Below are positions 53,978 through 63,908 of a stretch of 64,000 bases of DNA, in pieces. The position numbers and the translations under genes are program-made. How positions within the stretch are numbered: position 1 is the stretch's first letter; each line of letters opens with the position of its first letter. The notes beneath the pieces are model-generated. The model saw nothing but the letters and a program-made list of their open reading frames with translations, did no database searches and was not told where the DNA came from. The DNA is from Lacinutrix sp. C3R15 (GTDB taxonomy: Bacteria; Bacteroidota; Bacteroidia; Flavobacteriales; Flavobacteriaceae), in the NCBI RefSeq assembly GCF_018860825.1, contig NZ_JAHKPZ010000034.1, positions 345,768 through 409,767 of the forward strand, read 5' to 3'.

Positions 53978-54457
53978 ATGCAACCAAGAATTGAATCTGT
54001 TTCTGAAAAAAAGTTAGTTGGACAATCTGTTGAAATGTCTTTAATAAACAACAAAACTTTTAAACTATTCTCTAGTTTTATGCCTAACAGAAAACAAGTA
54101 CAAAATAGTTTAGGCAATGCTATTTATGAAGTGATGCTATATGATGCCGAGTATTTTAAAAATTTTGCACCAAATAATATGTTTACAAAATGGGCAACTA
54201 TTGAAGTTAAAAATGTAGAAAACATACCAGAAGGCATGCAAAGTATTTCTTTAAAGAGCGGATTGTATGCCGTTTTTACTTATAAAGGATTAGCAAAAGA
54301 TTTTTCAAATTTAATGCAATATGTTTTTACAGAATGGTTACCAAAATCAGAATACACTTTAGATAACAGACCGCATTTTAATATACTAGGAAATAAATAC
54401 ATTCAAGATTCTCCAGAATCTGAAGAAGATGTTTATATACCAATACAGCGAAAATAG
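53978..54457 (+). CDS. GyrI-like / effector-binding domain protein
   Basis: This 159-residue single-domain protein has the GyrI-like small-molecule binding (SOUL/AraC effector-binding) fold: the start IESVSEKKLVGQSVEMSL, the centre FTKWATIEVKNVENIPEGMQ and the closing YTLDNRPHFNILG with acidic PESEEDVYIPI. No DNA-binding domain is attached. Such proteins bind hydrophobic cations, or gyrase in the case of GyrI; the ligand here is unknown. It is 29 bases after trmD, so it is likely in the same transcript. Confidence 0.82.
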   Translation: MQPRIESVSEKKLVGQSVEMSLINNKTFKLFSSFMPNRKQVQNSLGNAIYEVMLYDAEYFKNFAPNNMFTKWATIEVKNVENIPEGMQSISLKSGLYAVFTYKGLAKDFSNLMQYVFTEWLPKSEYTLDNRPHFNILGNKYIQDSPESEEDVYIPIQRK

Positions 54458-54488
54458 AACTACTATATCATTTTAGTATCTATAATAC

Positions 54489-54598
54489 TGCGTTAAGGAT
54501 TGCAAGGTTGTTTGAGCTCTTTTTTGTTTTTCTCAAAAAAAAACGAGCCTGTAAAGCCTGGTACTACGTAGCTTTAGCGAAGTAGTAAACGCCCAAAT
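54489..54598 (-). repeat. REP-like intergenic element, copy 1 (inverted)
   Basis: The element runs from TGCGTTAAGGA to AACGCCCAAATA. Read on the minus strand it begins TATTTGGGCGTT and ends TAACGCA, as does the copy at 62239. It holds internal hairpins: TTTGAG/CTCAAA (54511-54516, 54532-54537) and TACTAC/GTAGTA (54562-54567, 54582-54587) with an inner GCT/AGC. The 294-base gap around it contains no gene besides this element and the rplS promoter. Confidence 0.7.
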
Positions 54599-54649
54599 AA
54601 AGTTAATTAAAACCCTAAAAAAAGCAGTTTTAATTTTTATTTTTGTTGT

Positions 54650-54679
54650 TTGGTAATTAAGTTTTTATACCTATATTTG
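54650..54679 (+). promoter_or_regulatory. Promoter TTG-N19-TATATTTG of rplS
   Basis: TTG (54650-54652), 19 bases, TATATTTG (54672-54679) then C is the best full match in the window to the Bacteroidetes promoter pattern. The ATG is 72 bases further on, leaving an rplS leader of about 65 bases. Confidence 0.75.
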
Positions 54680-54686
54680 CACCACT

Positions 54687-54751
54687 TTTGAGCTAACCTC
54701 TGGCGAGAATCGCGAATGTTGCCTTGAAATAACTAATAAAAAATTATAAAG
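54687..54751 (+). promoter_or_regulatory. rplS leader, possible ribosomal-protein autoregulatory RNA
   Basis: The leader has a GC-richer block in AT-rich surroundings (54700-54725). GCGA (54703-54706) and TCGC (54710-54713) form a small hairpin, and GGC (54702-54704) can alternatively pair with GCC (54721-54723). From memory, L19 leaders have been described in Flavobacteriia; a match here is plausible but not verified. Confidence 0.4.
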
Positions 54752-55105
54752 ATGGAATCTTTAGTAAAATTTGTACAAGACGAATTTGTAACAAAAAAAG
54801 ACTTTCCAGAGTTTGGAGCTGGAGACACTATTACAGTGTATTACGAAATTAGAGAAGGAAACAAAACGCGTACGCAGTTTTTTAAAGGTGTTGTTTTACA
54901 ACGTAGAGGAACTGGAGCATCAGAGACATTTACCATTAGAAAAATGTCTGGAACTATTGGTGTAGAGCGTATTTTCCCAGTTAACTTACCTGCTTTACAA
55001 AAAGTAGAAGTAAACAAAAGAGGTAAAGTACGTAGAGCACGTATCTTTTACTTTAGAGGTCTTACTGGTAAGAAAGCTAGAATTACAGAAAAAAGACGTT
55101 CTTAA
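54752..55105 (+). CDS. rplS: 50S ribosomal protein L19
   Basis: L19 sits at the interface of the two ribosomal subunits. The 117-residue protein has the family signature GDTITVYYEIREGNKTRTQ and FKGVVLQRRGTGASETFTIRK, with the conserved C-terminal RRARIFYFRGLTGKKARI. The length is typical. It has a strong promoter, a short structured leader and a perfect terminator, so it is transcribed alone. Confidence 0.98.
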   Translation: MESLVKFVQDEFVTKKDFPEFGAGDTITVYYEIREGNKTRTQFFKGVVLQRRGTGASETFTIRKMSGTIGVERIFPVNLPALQKVEVNKRGKVRRARIFYFRGLTGKKARITEKRRS

Positions 55106-55124
55106 TAAACGTTTAATATCACTT

Positions 55125-55150
55125 AAAAGCCTTGATAAATCAAGGCTTTT
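55125..55150 (+). terminator. Intrinsic terminator of rplS
   Basis: AAAAGCCTTGA (55125-55135) pairs perfectly with TCAAGGCTTTT (55140-55150) around loop TAAA, followed by more T. Confidence 0.95.
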
Positions 55151-55279
55151 TTTATATACTTATTTTAAGTTACACCTCATGTATCTTAAACATACTATAC
55201 CAAACATGCCTTGTTGGTATTTTTTAGTCTTCTTTTATAAAAGCTGTTTTTTAGTAAAAAAACAAACCTTCTAATAGTC

Positions 55280-55299
55280 TTATTAACAAATGTTAATAA
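55280..55299. promoter_or_regulatory. Perfect palindrome, possible operator
   Basis: TTATTAACA and TGTTAATAA are separated by AA. It is not followed by a T run, so it is more like a dimeric protein-binding site than a terminator. The regulator is unknown. Confidence 0.3.
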
Positions 55300-55379
55300 A
55301 ACAAGTTTATAACCAATTAATAACTAGATACTTAAAAACATTATTTATTTAATTTCTTATGTTATATTAGCTAAAGAAT

Positions 55380-55878
55380 TACACACCACTATTGTGCGTT
55401 TCTGTATTAAAAGAGAATGAAAAGTGAAGTTCTATTAAAGACTCGTTCTTTAATTATAATTGTTTTTTGAGGTTTTAAAGATGCATGTGTAAATGTGTTT
55501 GTCTGAGAAATCATGAAATCTTAAATAGTACTATATATTTAAGTAGATAGTAACTAATAAGATAGAAAGTTTCTTTAACTAGTTAAAACGAAAGTAATAA
55601 CTAATAAAAGATACAATGCTAAAAAAAAGTACAACACGAAAGTGAAATACAGAAAATTAAGCATCAAGAAAAACAATTAACAAAAACATTTTAGTAACAA
55701 GTCAATACATTTTGAAAGTTACAATATAAAATGTTTTATTGATATAGTGTAACTTGAATCTAAAAGGTGAAAAACACAAGTTAGAAACCCAGTTTAACAG
55801 CATTGTTAAATAGATCACGCTAAACTATTTCAAAGAAAGCCATATCCCAGTAGATTAAATTCTATGTGATATGGCTTT
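55380..55878 (+). ncRNA. Candidate structured non-coding RNA (boundaries uncertain)
   Basis: Local hairpins include ATTAAAGA/TCTTTAAT (about 55431-55452), AAGTTACA/TGTAACTT (about 55715-55755, with a further AAAA/TTTT stem inside) and TTTAACA/TGTTAAA (about 55793-55811). The stretch ends with the 11-bp stem AAAGCCATATC/GATATGGCTTT (55836-55846, 55868-55878) followed by a short T run. It does not match tmRNA, RNase P, SRP or other RNAs that I can recognise. No promoter was found, so strand and 5' end are inferred from the terminator. Confidence 0.3.
55836..55878 (+). terminator. Strong hairpin at the end of the gene-free region
   Basis: The 11-bp stem AAAGCCATATC/GATATGGCTTT has an inner TAGA/TCTA pairing and is followed by TACC after four T. 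With no gene upstream on the plus strand except rplS, which has its own terminator, it implies a transcript from the gap. Confidence 0.65.
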
Positions 55879-55929
55879 TACCATTTATATGGTTTTAATA
55901 CTTTTACAAAAAACACACTACATTAGTAC

Positions 55930-56502
55930 ATGATTCTTCCATATATAATTGACAAAACCTACAAAAACAAAAACTTCTCTAGTAAAGAATTACCAAAAGC
56001 AGAGTATAATAATTGTACCTTTATAAATTGCATCTTTACAGATAGCTACATAACAAGTAATGCTTTTTTAGAGTGTGAGTTTATTGATTGTAACTTAAGC
56101 AATGTAAAAGCTAGAGGAGTTACTTTTAATGAGGTAATTTTTACCAATTGTAAAATGATAGGCTTCCCTTTTAATGACTGCAATTCTATGCTACTAGATA
56201 TAAGTTTTACACACTGTAATTTAAATCTAGCTTCTTTTTATCAACTAAATATAAACAGTACCATTTTTAATACATGTAATCTACAAGCTGTTGATTTTAC
56301 AGAATCTAATCTAACAAATGCTTGTTTTATAGATTGTAATTTAGAAAAAGCAGTGTTTGAAAATACTAATCTTGAAAAAACAGATTTTACTTCAGCAAAA
56401 AAGTATACCATATTTCCTGAAAAAAACAGAATAAAAGGAGCTAAATTTAGCAAAGATGGATTATTAGGGCTTTTAAGTATGTATAAAATAATAGTAGAAT
56501 AA
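55930..56502 (+). CDS. Pentapeptide-repeat protein (Qnr/MfpA-like fold)
   Basis: This 190-residue protein consists almost wholly of pentapeptide repeats with phenylalanine, leucine or cysteine at the centre: TFINCIFTD, FLECEFIDCNLSN, VIFTNCKMIG, SIFNTCNLQAVDF, ACFIDCNLEKAVFEN. These form a right-handed square beta-helix. Relatives Qnr and MfpA mimic DNA and protect gyrase, but many pentapeptide proteins have no known role, and resistance cannot be claimed. The number of cysteines is high. It is a single gene following the gene-free region, whose end hairpin lies 52 bases upstream. Confidence 0.9.
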   Translation: MILPYIIDKTYKNKNFSSKELPKAEYNNCTFINCIFTDSYITSNAFLECEFIDCNLSNVKARGVTFNEVIFTNCKMIGFPFNDCNSMLLDISFTHCNLNLASFYQLNINSTIFNTCNLQAVDFTESNLTNACFIDCNLEKAVFENTNLEKTDFTSAKKYTIFPEKNRIKGAKFSKDGLLGLLSMYKIIVE

Positions 56503-56595
56503 AGCATTTTTAGTAAAAATTTAAATAAATTTTTAAAATCTTCGCATTTATTTTGTATCAAAACACTATTGTTACCATTAACAACTGCTTTTTTG

Positions 56596-56603
56596 TATAT
56601 TTG
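56596..56603 (+). promoter_or_regulatory. -7 promoter element TATATTTG of icd
   Basis: TATATTTG followed by CA matches the consensus, 46 bases before the ATG. The nearest upstream TTG is at 56569-56571, 24 bases away, slightly beyond the usual spacing. Confidence 0.55.
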
Positions 56604-56613
56604 CACAGCTTAA

Positions 56614-58878
<2,265 letters not shown>

Positions 58879-58895
58879 TTTTAAAATAATACTAT

Positions 58896-58925
58896 AAAAA
58901 AGCCCCTTTCTAGGGGCTTTTTTTA
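58896..58925 (+). terminator. Intrinsic terminator of icd
   Basis: AGCCCCT (58901-58907) pairs with AGGGGCT (58912-58918) around TTCT, extended by flanking A and T runs and followed by T. Confidence 0.93.
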
Positions 58926-58962
58926 TATTTTTATATCACATGACTTAAAAAAATGTTAGTAT

Positions 58963-61338
58963 ATGTTCCTTAAAAAAATAATTGTCTTCTTTTTATTTTA
59001 CTTTACTATTTCATTTTTATCTGCACAAGAAAAATTCACCTTTAGTGGTACCATTCAAGAGGCTACAAGTAATGAATCTCTAATTAGTGTAAACATAATA
59101 ATTCCAGAACTGCAAACAGGAACTACTACTAATGAATATGGCTTCTACTCTATTACTTTACCAAAAGGAGAATATAAAGTAATTATAAGCTACATTGGTT
59201 TTGCAGATGTAGTAGAAACTATTAGTCTAACAAAAAACATTACAAAAAACTTTAGCCTGGTAGAAGCTACAGAAAGTTTAGACGAAGTAATTATTACAGA
59301 AAATGTAGAAAAACTTAATATAAAAAAACCACAAATGAGTGTCAATGCACTCTCTGCAAGTACAATTAAACAAATACCTGTGGTACTTGGTGAACCTGAT
59401 GTTATAAAAGCAATAACCCTACTTCCAGGAGTTACTACTGCTGGTGAAGGTGCTTCTGGCTTTAATGTTCGTGGTGGTGCTGCAGACCAGAATTTAATTT
59501 TACTTGATGAAGCTACTATTTATAATTCATCGCATTTATTTGGTTTCTTTTCGGTTTTTAATCCCGATGCCATAAAAGATTTAAAATTATATAAAGGAGG
59601 AATTCCTGCACGCTATGGAGGTCGTGTTTCTTCCGTTTTAGATATTTATCAAAAAGAAGGAAACAGCAATTCCTTTCATGCTAATGGAGGTATTGGTATT
59701 GTTTCTAGTAGATTATTAATAGAAGGCCCTATAAAAAAAGAAAAAGCATCTTTTCTTTTTGGCGGAAGATCTTCTTATGCACATCTATTTCTTCCTCTAT
59801 TTGATATAGATAACAAAGCCTATTTTTATGATTTAAACACTAAAATAAGCTATAAAATCAACAAAAATAATAACGTATATCTCTCTGGATACTTTGGTAG
59901 AGACGTTTTTAGTATTAATGATAGTTTTAAAAATACCTACGGAAATTCTGTCTTAAATTTTAGATGGAACCACCTTTTTTCTGATAAACTTTTTTCAAAC
60001 TTATCCTTAATTTATTCTGATTATTACTATGGTCTTAATTTAAATTTTATTGAGTTTAATTGGGATTCTGGTATTAGAAACTTCAACTTTAAATATGACT
60101 TTAAACATTATTTAAATGATAAAATTAAATTACAATATGGTTTAAATAGTATATACCACACATTCAATCCTGGTGAAATAGAACCCTCTAACGATACTTC
60201 TGCTATTAATTCTAGAAAACTAATAGATAAATATGCTTTTGAAAATGCCATATATATAGATGCAGAACATAAATTATCAGAAAAAATCACTGCTTCTTAT
60301 GGTTTACGCTACAGCTCGTTTTTACGTTTGGGTCAAAAAGAATTAAATGTATATGAAAATGATAACCCTATACTTTTTAATGAAGAGCTTCAAATTTATG
60401 AAAAAGCAGATCCTATTGGTACAGAAACATACAGCAGAAGTGAAGTATTAAAATCTTTCGGAAATTTAGAACCTAGACTTGCTCTTGCCTACCAATTAAA
60501 TGAACATGCTTCTATTAAAGCTAGTTATAACAGACTAAGCCAGTATTTACATTTACTTTCTAATACAAGTTCACCTACTCCTTTAGATGTATGGACACCA
60601 AGCGGTAAATACACAAAACCACAAATATTAGATCAAGTAGCAATAGGCTATTTTAAAAATTTTAATAATCAAACCTATTCGCTAGAAATAGAATCTTTTT
60701 ACAAGAAAGTTAAAAACAGAATCGATTATATTGATGGTGCAGATTTGATTGCAAATGATGCTATTGAACAAATTATTTTAAACGGAAAAGCAAGAGCCTA
60801 TGGTTTAGAAATTTTATTTCGAAAAAATGAAGGTCGTTTTAAAGGATGGCTAGCATATACTTTATCAAAATCAGAACAAAAAACACCAGGAAGAACTACT
60901 GCAGAAACAGGTATAAATAATGGTAATTGGTACAATACTCCGTATGATAAAACACATGATGTGTCATTTACAGGAAGTTATTATGTAAATAAAAAATGGA
61001 CATTAAATACCAATTTTTTATTACAAACTGGGCAACCCGTTACCTATCCTAACGGACAATATGAATATAACGGAATAACCATACCAAGCTATGCAAACAG
61101 AAATGAATTTAGATTACCAACCTACCATCGTTTAGATCTTTCTGCAAACTACACCCCAAAACTAGAAAAACAAAAAAACTGGCAAAGTTATTGGGTTTTT
61201 GGTGTGTATAATATTTATAATAGACGTAATGCAGCTTCTATTAGTTTCAGTGAAAATAGAAATACAGGAGAAAATGAAGCTGTTAGACTTTCTATTTTCG
61301 GGATCGTTCCAGCTGTATCTTATAATTTTAAATTTTAA
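58963..61338 (+). CDS. TonB-dependent receptor with carboxypeptidase-regulatory-like domain
   Basis: This 791-residue outer-membrane receptor has a signal peptide ending SFLSAQ (about residue 21). A CarboxypepD_reg-like beta-sandwich lies at about 25-110 (FSGTIQEATSNESLISVNI, GTTTNEYGFYSITLPKG). The plug domain is at about 125-235 (KAITLLPGVTTAGEGASGFNVRGG), and a beta-barrel reaches the C-terminal strand ending AVSYNFKF. There is no SusD partner; a DUF4249 lipoprotein follows 3 bases downstream, a pairing common in Bacteroidetes. The transported or bound substrate is unknown. This subgroup without SusD may take up peptides or metals rather than glycans. Confidence 0.92.
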   Translation: MFLKKIIVFFLFYFTISFLSAQEKFTFSGTIQEATSNESLISVNIIIPELQTGTTTNEYGFYSITLPKGEYKVIISYIGFADVVETISLTKNITKNFSLVEATESLDEVIITENVEKLNIKKPQMSVNALSASTIKQIPVVLGEPDVIKAITLLPGVTTAGEGASGFNVRGGAADQNLILLDEATIYNSSHLFGFFSVFNPDAIKDLKLYKGGIPARYGGRVSSVLDIYQKEGNSNSFHANGGIGIVSSRLLIEGPIKKEKASFLFGGRSSYAHLFLPLFDIDNKAYFYDLNTKISYKINKNNNVYLSGYFGRDVFSINDSFKNTYGNSVLNFRWNHLFSDKLFSNLSLIYSDYYYGLNLNFIEFNWDSGIRNFNFKYDFKHYLNDKIKLQYGLNSIYHTFNPGEIEPSNDTSAINSRKLIDKYAFENAIYIDAEHKLSEKITASYGLRYSSFLRLGQKELNVYENDNPILFNEELQIYEKADPIGTETYSRSEVLKSFGNLEPRLALAYQLNEHASIKASYNRLSQYLHLLSNTSSPTPLDVWTPSGKYTKPQILDQVAIGYFKNFNNQTYSLEIESFYKKVKNRIDYIDGADLIANDAIEQIILNGKARAYGLEILFRKNEGRFKGWLAYTLSKSEQKTPGRTTAETGINNGNWYNTPYDKTHDVSFTGSYYVNKKWTLNTNFLLQTGQPVTYPNGQYEYNGITIPSYANRNEFRLPTYHRLDLSANYTPKLEKQKNWQSYWVFGVYNIYNRRNAASISFSENRNTGENEAVRLSIFGIVPAVSYNFKF

Positions 61339-61341
61339 ATC

Positions 61342-62235
61342 ATGAAAAATATAGCTTTTAAAAAAACAATGCTACTTCTGTTTATGAAAAAGTATTTTTA
61401 TGTTGTAAATAATATAAAAAGCAAATGCTTATACTTCATGATTATTAGCTTTACATTTTTAACATCTTGTGAAGATGTAGTAGATATAGACTTACCAACC
61501 TCAGAACCAAGATTAGTCATTGACGCTTCTATAAACTGGTTTAAAAATACCTCAGGAAATGAACAAACTATAAAATTATCTCTCTCTGCTCCCTTTTATG
61601 ATAACCAAGTTCCTCCTGCCAATAACGCGCAAGTAATTATTACAGATACAAACAACAATACTTTTGAATTTATTGAAGATGGAGATACAGGAATATACCA
61701 AAACAATACCTTTATTCCAGAAATTAATGGAACATACCTTTTAAGTATTAATTATAATGGAGAAGTTTATACAGCAACAGAAACATTAAAATCTGTTGCA
61801 GAAATTGAATATGTAGAACAAAATCTTGAAGGTGGTTTTACAGGAGAAGAAACCGAAATAAAAGCATATTTTACAGATCCTGCAGATGAAGAAAATTATT
61901 ATTTCTTCGAGTTTATTCCAAGTTTAAATGTTACTCCAACTTTAGATACTTTTAAAGATGAGTTTGTAAACGGAAACGAAGTATTTGGCTTTTATGTAGA
62001 AGAAGATTTAGATGAAGGTGAAAGCGTAATTATAAGAAACTATGGTGTTTCAGAACGCTTTTATGAGTTTATATTTGTATTATTACAACAAAGCAGTGAT
62101 AATGATGGAGGCCCTTTTGAAACACAACCAGCAACCGTTCGTGGTAATTGTATCAATCAAACAAATCCAGAAAATTACCCTTTTGGCTATTTTAGACTCT
62201 CTGAAGTTTCAGAATTAAATTATACTGTTGAGTAA
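61342..62235 (+). CDS. DUF4249 lipoprotein paired with the TonB-dependent receptor
   Basis: This 297-residue protein belongs to DUF4249: after a lipobox (FLTSC, Cys43 in this frame) come DVVDIDLPTSEPRLVIDASI, FYDNQVPPANNAQVIITD and the C-terminal RGNCINQTNPENYPFGYFRLS, which are family features. It probably sits on the outer membrane as partner of the receptor just upstream (3-base gap). The first ATG gives a long 42-residue leader with two ATG alternatives; the ATG 14 codons in (MKKYFYV) would give a more normal lipoprotein signal, so the start is uncertain. Confidence 0.85.
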   Translation: MKNIAFKKTMLLLFMKKYFYVVNNIKSKCLYFMIISFTFLTSCEDVVDIDLPTSEPRLVIDASINWFKNTSGNEQTIKLSLSAPFYDNQVPPANNAQVIITDTNNNTFEFIEDGDTGIYQNNTFIPEINGTYLLSINYNGEVYTATETLKSVAEIEYVEQNLEGGFTGEETEIKAYFTDPADEENYYFFEFIPSLNVTPTLDTFKDEFVNGNEVFGFYVEEDLDEGESVIIRNYGVSERFYEFIFVLLQQSSDNDGGPFETQPATVRGNCINQTNPENYPFGYFRLSEVSELNYTVE

Positions 62236-62238
62236 TAG

Positions 62239-62340
62239 TATTTGGGCGTTACCATACAAAACCTTGGGGTTTTGTATGGTCGTGCTGTACACTATATCTT
62301 TTGCTTAGGCAAAAGGATGCCGTTTCCATCACTAACGCAA
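62239..62340 (+). repeat. REP-like intergenic element, copy 2
   Basis: The element starts TATTTGGGCGTT and ends ACTAACGCA. It has a perfect 12-bp hairpin (62251-62262 with 62269-62280, loop CTTGGG) and a 7-bp hairpin CTTTTGC/GCAAAAG (62298-62304, 62309-62315). Its ends match the inverted copy at 54489-54598, while the interiors differ. Similar GGGCGTT...TAACGC elements are, from memory, common between genes in Flavobacteriaceae. Confidence 0.7.
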
Positions 62341-62351
62341 AACAATAATCG

Positions 62352-62359
62352 TATTTTTA
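62352..62359 (+). promoter_or_regulatory. Possible -7 element TATTTTTA of murQ
   Basis: TATTTTTA differs from TAnnTTTG at the last base and ends 4 bases before the murQ ATG, the same very short spacing as at the glycosyltransferase and kinase genes. Confidence 0.3.
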
Positions 62360-62363
62360 CAAA

Positions 62364-63182
62364 ATGACATTTATAAAAACAACAGAACAAGACTCCAAGT
62401 ATAATCATCTAGAAAAGATGGGCATTAATGCAATACTTAAAAATATAAATAACGAAGATAAAACAGTTCCTCAAGCTGTTGAAAAAGCGTTACCACAAAT
62501 AGAAAAATTAGTAACACAAATAGTTTTGAAACTTCAATCTGGTGGAAGATTATTTTATTTAGGAGCAGGCACAAGCGGACGTCTAGGAATTTTAGATGCT
62601 AGTGAGTGTCCACCTACATTTGGTGTGCCTCATGATTTAGTAATAGGTATTATAGCTGGTGGAGATACTGCAATTAGAAAAGCGGTTGAATTTGCAGAAG
62701 ATTCAAAAAATCTAGGATGGAAAGATTTACAAGAATATGCTATAACTGACAAAGATATTGTAGTTGGTATTGCAGCATCCGGAACAACACCTTATGTTAT
62801 TGCTGCGCTTGAAGAGTGCAATAAAAATAATATAGCAACAGGTTGCATTACCTGTAATAAAATGAGTCCACTATCCCAAACTGCTCAATTACCAGTTGAA
62901 GTTGTTGTTGGTCCAGAATTTGTAACTGGTAGTTCTAGAATGAAAGCTGGAACAGCACAAAAACTAGTTTTAAATATGCTAACGACTACCACAATGATTC
63001 AACTAGGCCATATTAAAGGCAACAAAATGGTAGACATGCAATTAAGTAATAATAAATTAGTCAACAGAGGAGTTAAAATGATTATGCAAGAACTTGATAT
63101 CTCAAAAGAATTAGCAGAAAATTTATTACATACTCATAAAAGCGTTAGAGCTGCAATTCAAAATTATAACCATGGAAACTAA
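62364..63182 (+). CDS. murQ: N-acetylmuramic acid 6-phosphate etherase
   Basis: MurQ cleaves the lactyl ether of MurNAc-6-phosphate in recycling of cell-wall sugars. The 272-residue SIS-domain protein has the signature LGAGTSGRLGILDASECPPTFG, containing the catalytic glutamate, and VVGPEFVTGSSRMKAGTAQK. It is slightly shorter than the 300-residue family norm at the C-terminus, where the UBA-like end is reduced (LLHTHKSVRAAIQNY). The last 11 bases overlap the DUF6095 gene. It begins just after a REP-like element. Confidence 0.95.
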   Translation: MTFIKTTEQDSKYNHLEKMGINAILKNINNEDKTVPQAVEKALPQIEKLVTQIVLKLQSGGRLFYLGAGTSGRLGILDASECPPTFGVPHDLVIGIIAGGDTAIRKAVEFAEDSKNLGWKDLQEYAITDKDIVVGIAASGTTPYVIAALEECNKNNIATGCITCNKMSPLSQTAQLPVEVVVGPEFVTGSSRMKAGTAQKLVLNMLTTTTMIQLGHIKGNKMVDMQLSNNKLVNRGVKMIMQELDISKELAENLLHTHKSVRAAIQNYNHGN

Positions 63183-63405
63183 TCATACAGATAAAAATTT
63201 ATTAGCTAAAGGATTAAAATTAATGTTAATAACATTAGCACTTATGTTTTTAGGTCCTGTATTATTATATATCGCTTTTAGCAATACCGAAAAACCTTTG
63301 TATTACCCTTTATTAATTGCAGGAATTACAAGTTGTGTTTGTGCTATCTATTTTGCGTTTAAAGGTATCCATACTATTATGGATAGTATGTTTAACAAAA
63401 AATAA
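63172..63405 (+). CDS. DUF6095 small membrane protein
   Basis: This 77-residue protein has two transmembrane helices (about 15-34 and 43-62) with a short loop (SNTEKPLYYP) between them and a basic C-terminus (MFNKK). It belongs to a small flavobacterial family (DUF6095, from memory) of unknown function. The ATG lies 11 bases inside the end of murQ in another frame, so translation is probably coupled to murQ; the pair is usual in the family. Confidence 0.8.
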   Translation: METNHTDKNLLAKGLKLMLITLALMFLGPVLLYIAFSNTEKPLYYPLLIAGITSCVCAIYFAFKGIHTIMDSMFNKK

Positions 63406-63422
63406 CAATTCTTTAATTAAAC

Positions 63423-63908
63423 TCATTTTGGTGTGGTAGCATTATAACCAAAATTTGCGTCTGAAATGGAAATATTTAATCTATCCAAAATATAATTAAT
63501 AATAGCATAATGATGAATAGTATGGCTGTTTGCTTGTGCTAATAAAGAGGCAAAAGTGTAATTAATTTGAATCTTACCAAGACCTAAATCATCTGTTACC
63601 ATTACTTCTTTAGCAATATCAACATTACTTAAGTTATTTAACTGCTCTACAATAGTACTTAAGTAACACATTGCAGTAGCACAACAATTTTCTACATCTA
63701 AATTTCTTTTTCTTGTTGTTAAATCTACCAGGTTTTCATTATCATTAAAAATACAATCATAAAAATCTAAAATATGTCTAATATGTGACCCAATACTAGA
63801 GTAGTAAGGAGAAACAGACACATCTGCTAATTGTTTATCTGTAAGATTAGATAGTACTATTTGTGATTTAGCAAGGGTATTTAATGTAGATTGAATAATT
63901 AAGTTCAT
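63423..63908 (-). CDS. DinB-like four-helix protein
   Basis: This 161-residue protein has the DinB-fold pattern of metal-binding histidines: one in SIGSHIRHILDFYD and a pair in NSHTIHHYAIINYIL. Function is unknown; DinB-like proteins include thiol-dependent transferases and hydrolases. The frame can be extended six codons to a TTG at 63926, but the ATG at 63908 (MNLIIQSTLN) is preferred. It converges on the DUF6095 gene with a 17-base gap, in which no hairpin is evident. Four cysteines cluster in CCATAMC and nearby. Confidence 0.7.
   Translation of the reverse strand: MNLIIQSTLNTLAKSQIVLSNLTDKQLADVSVSPYYSSIGSHIRHILDFYDCIFNDNENLVDLTTRKRNLDVENCCATAMCYLSTIVEQLNNLSNVDIAKEVMVTDDLGLGKIQINYTFASLLAQANSHTIHHYAIINYILDRLNISISDANFGYNATTPK

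Larger units (their letters stand above)
55106..55929. other. Gene-free region of 824 bases between rplS and the pentapeptide protein
   Basis: No ORF longer than a few dozen codons with protein-like character is present on either strand. The region holds the rplS terminator (55125-55150), a second weak hairpin with a T run (55197-55225), a palindrome (55280-55299) and, from about 55380 to 55878, a stretch with several hairpins ending in a strong stem. See the ncRNA candidate. Confidence 0.7.

Noticed and set aside
55930..56502. Calling the pentapeptide protein a quinolone-resistance (Qnr) gene
   Set aside because: Pentapeptide repeats alone do not show gyrase protection; the loops that define Qnr cannot be recognised here.
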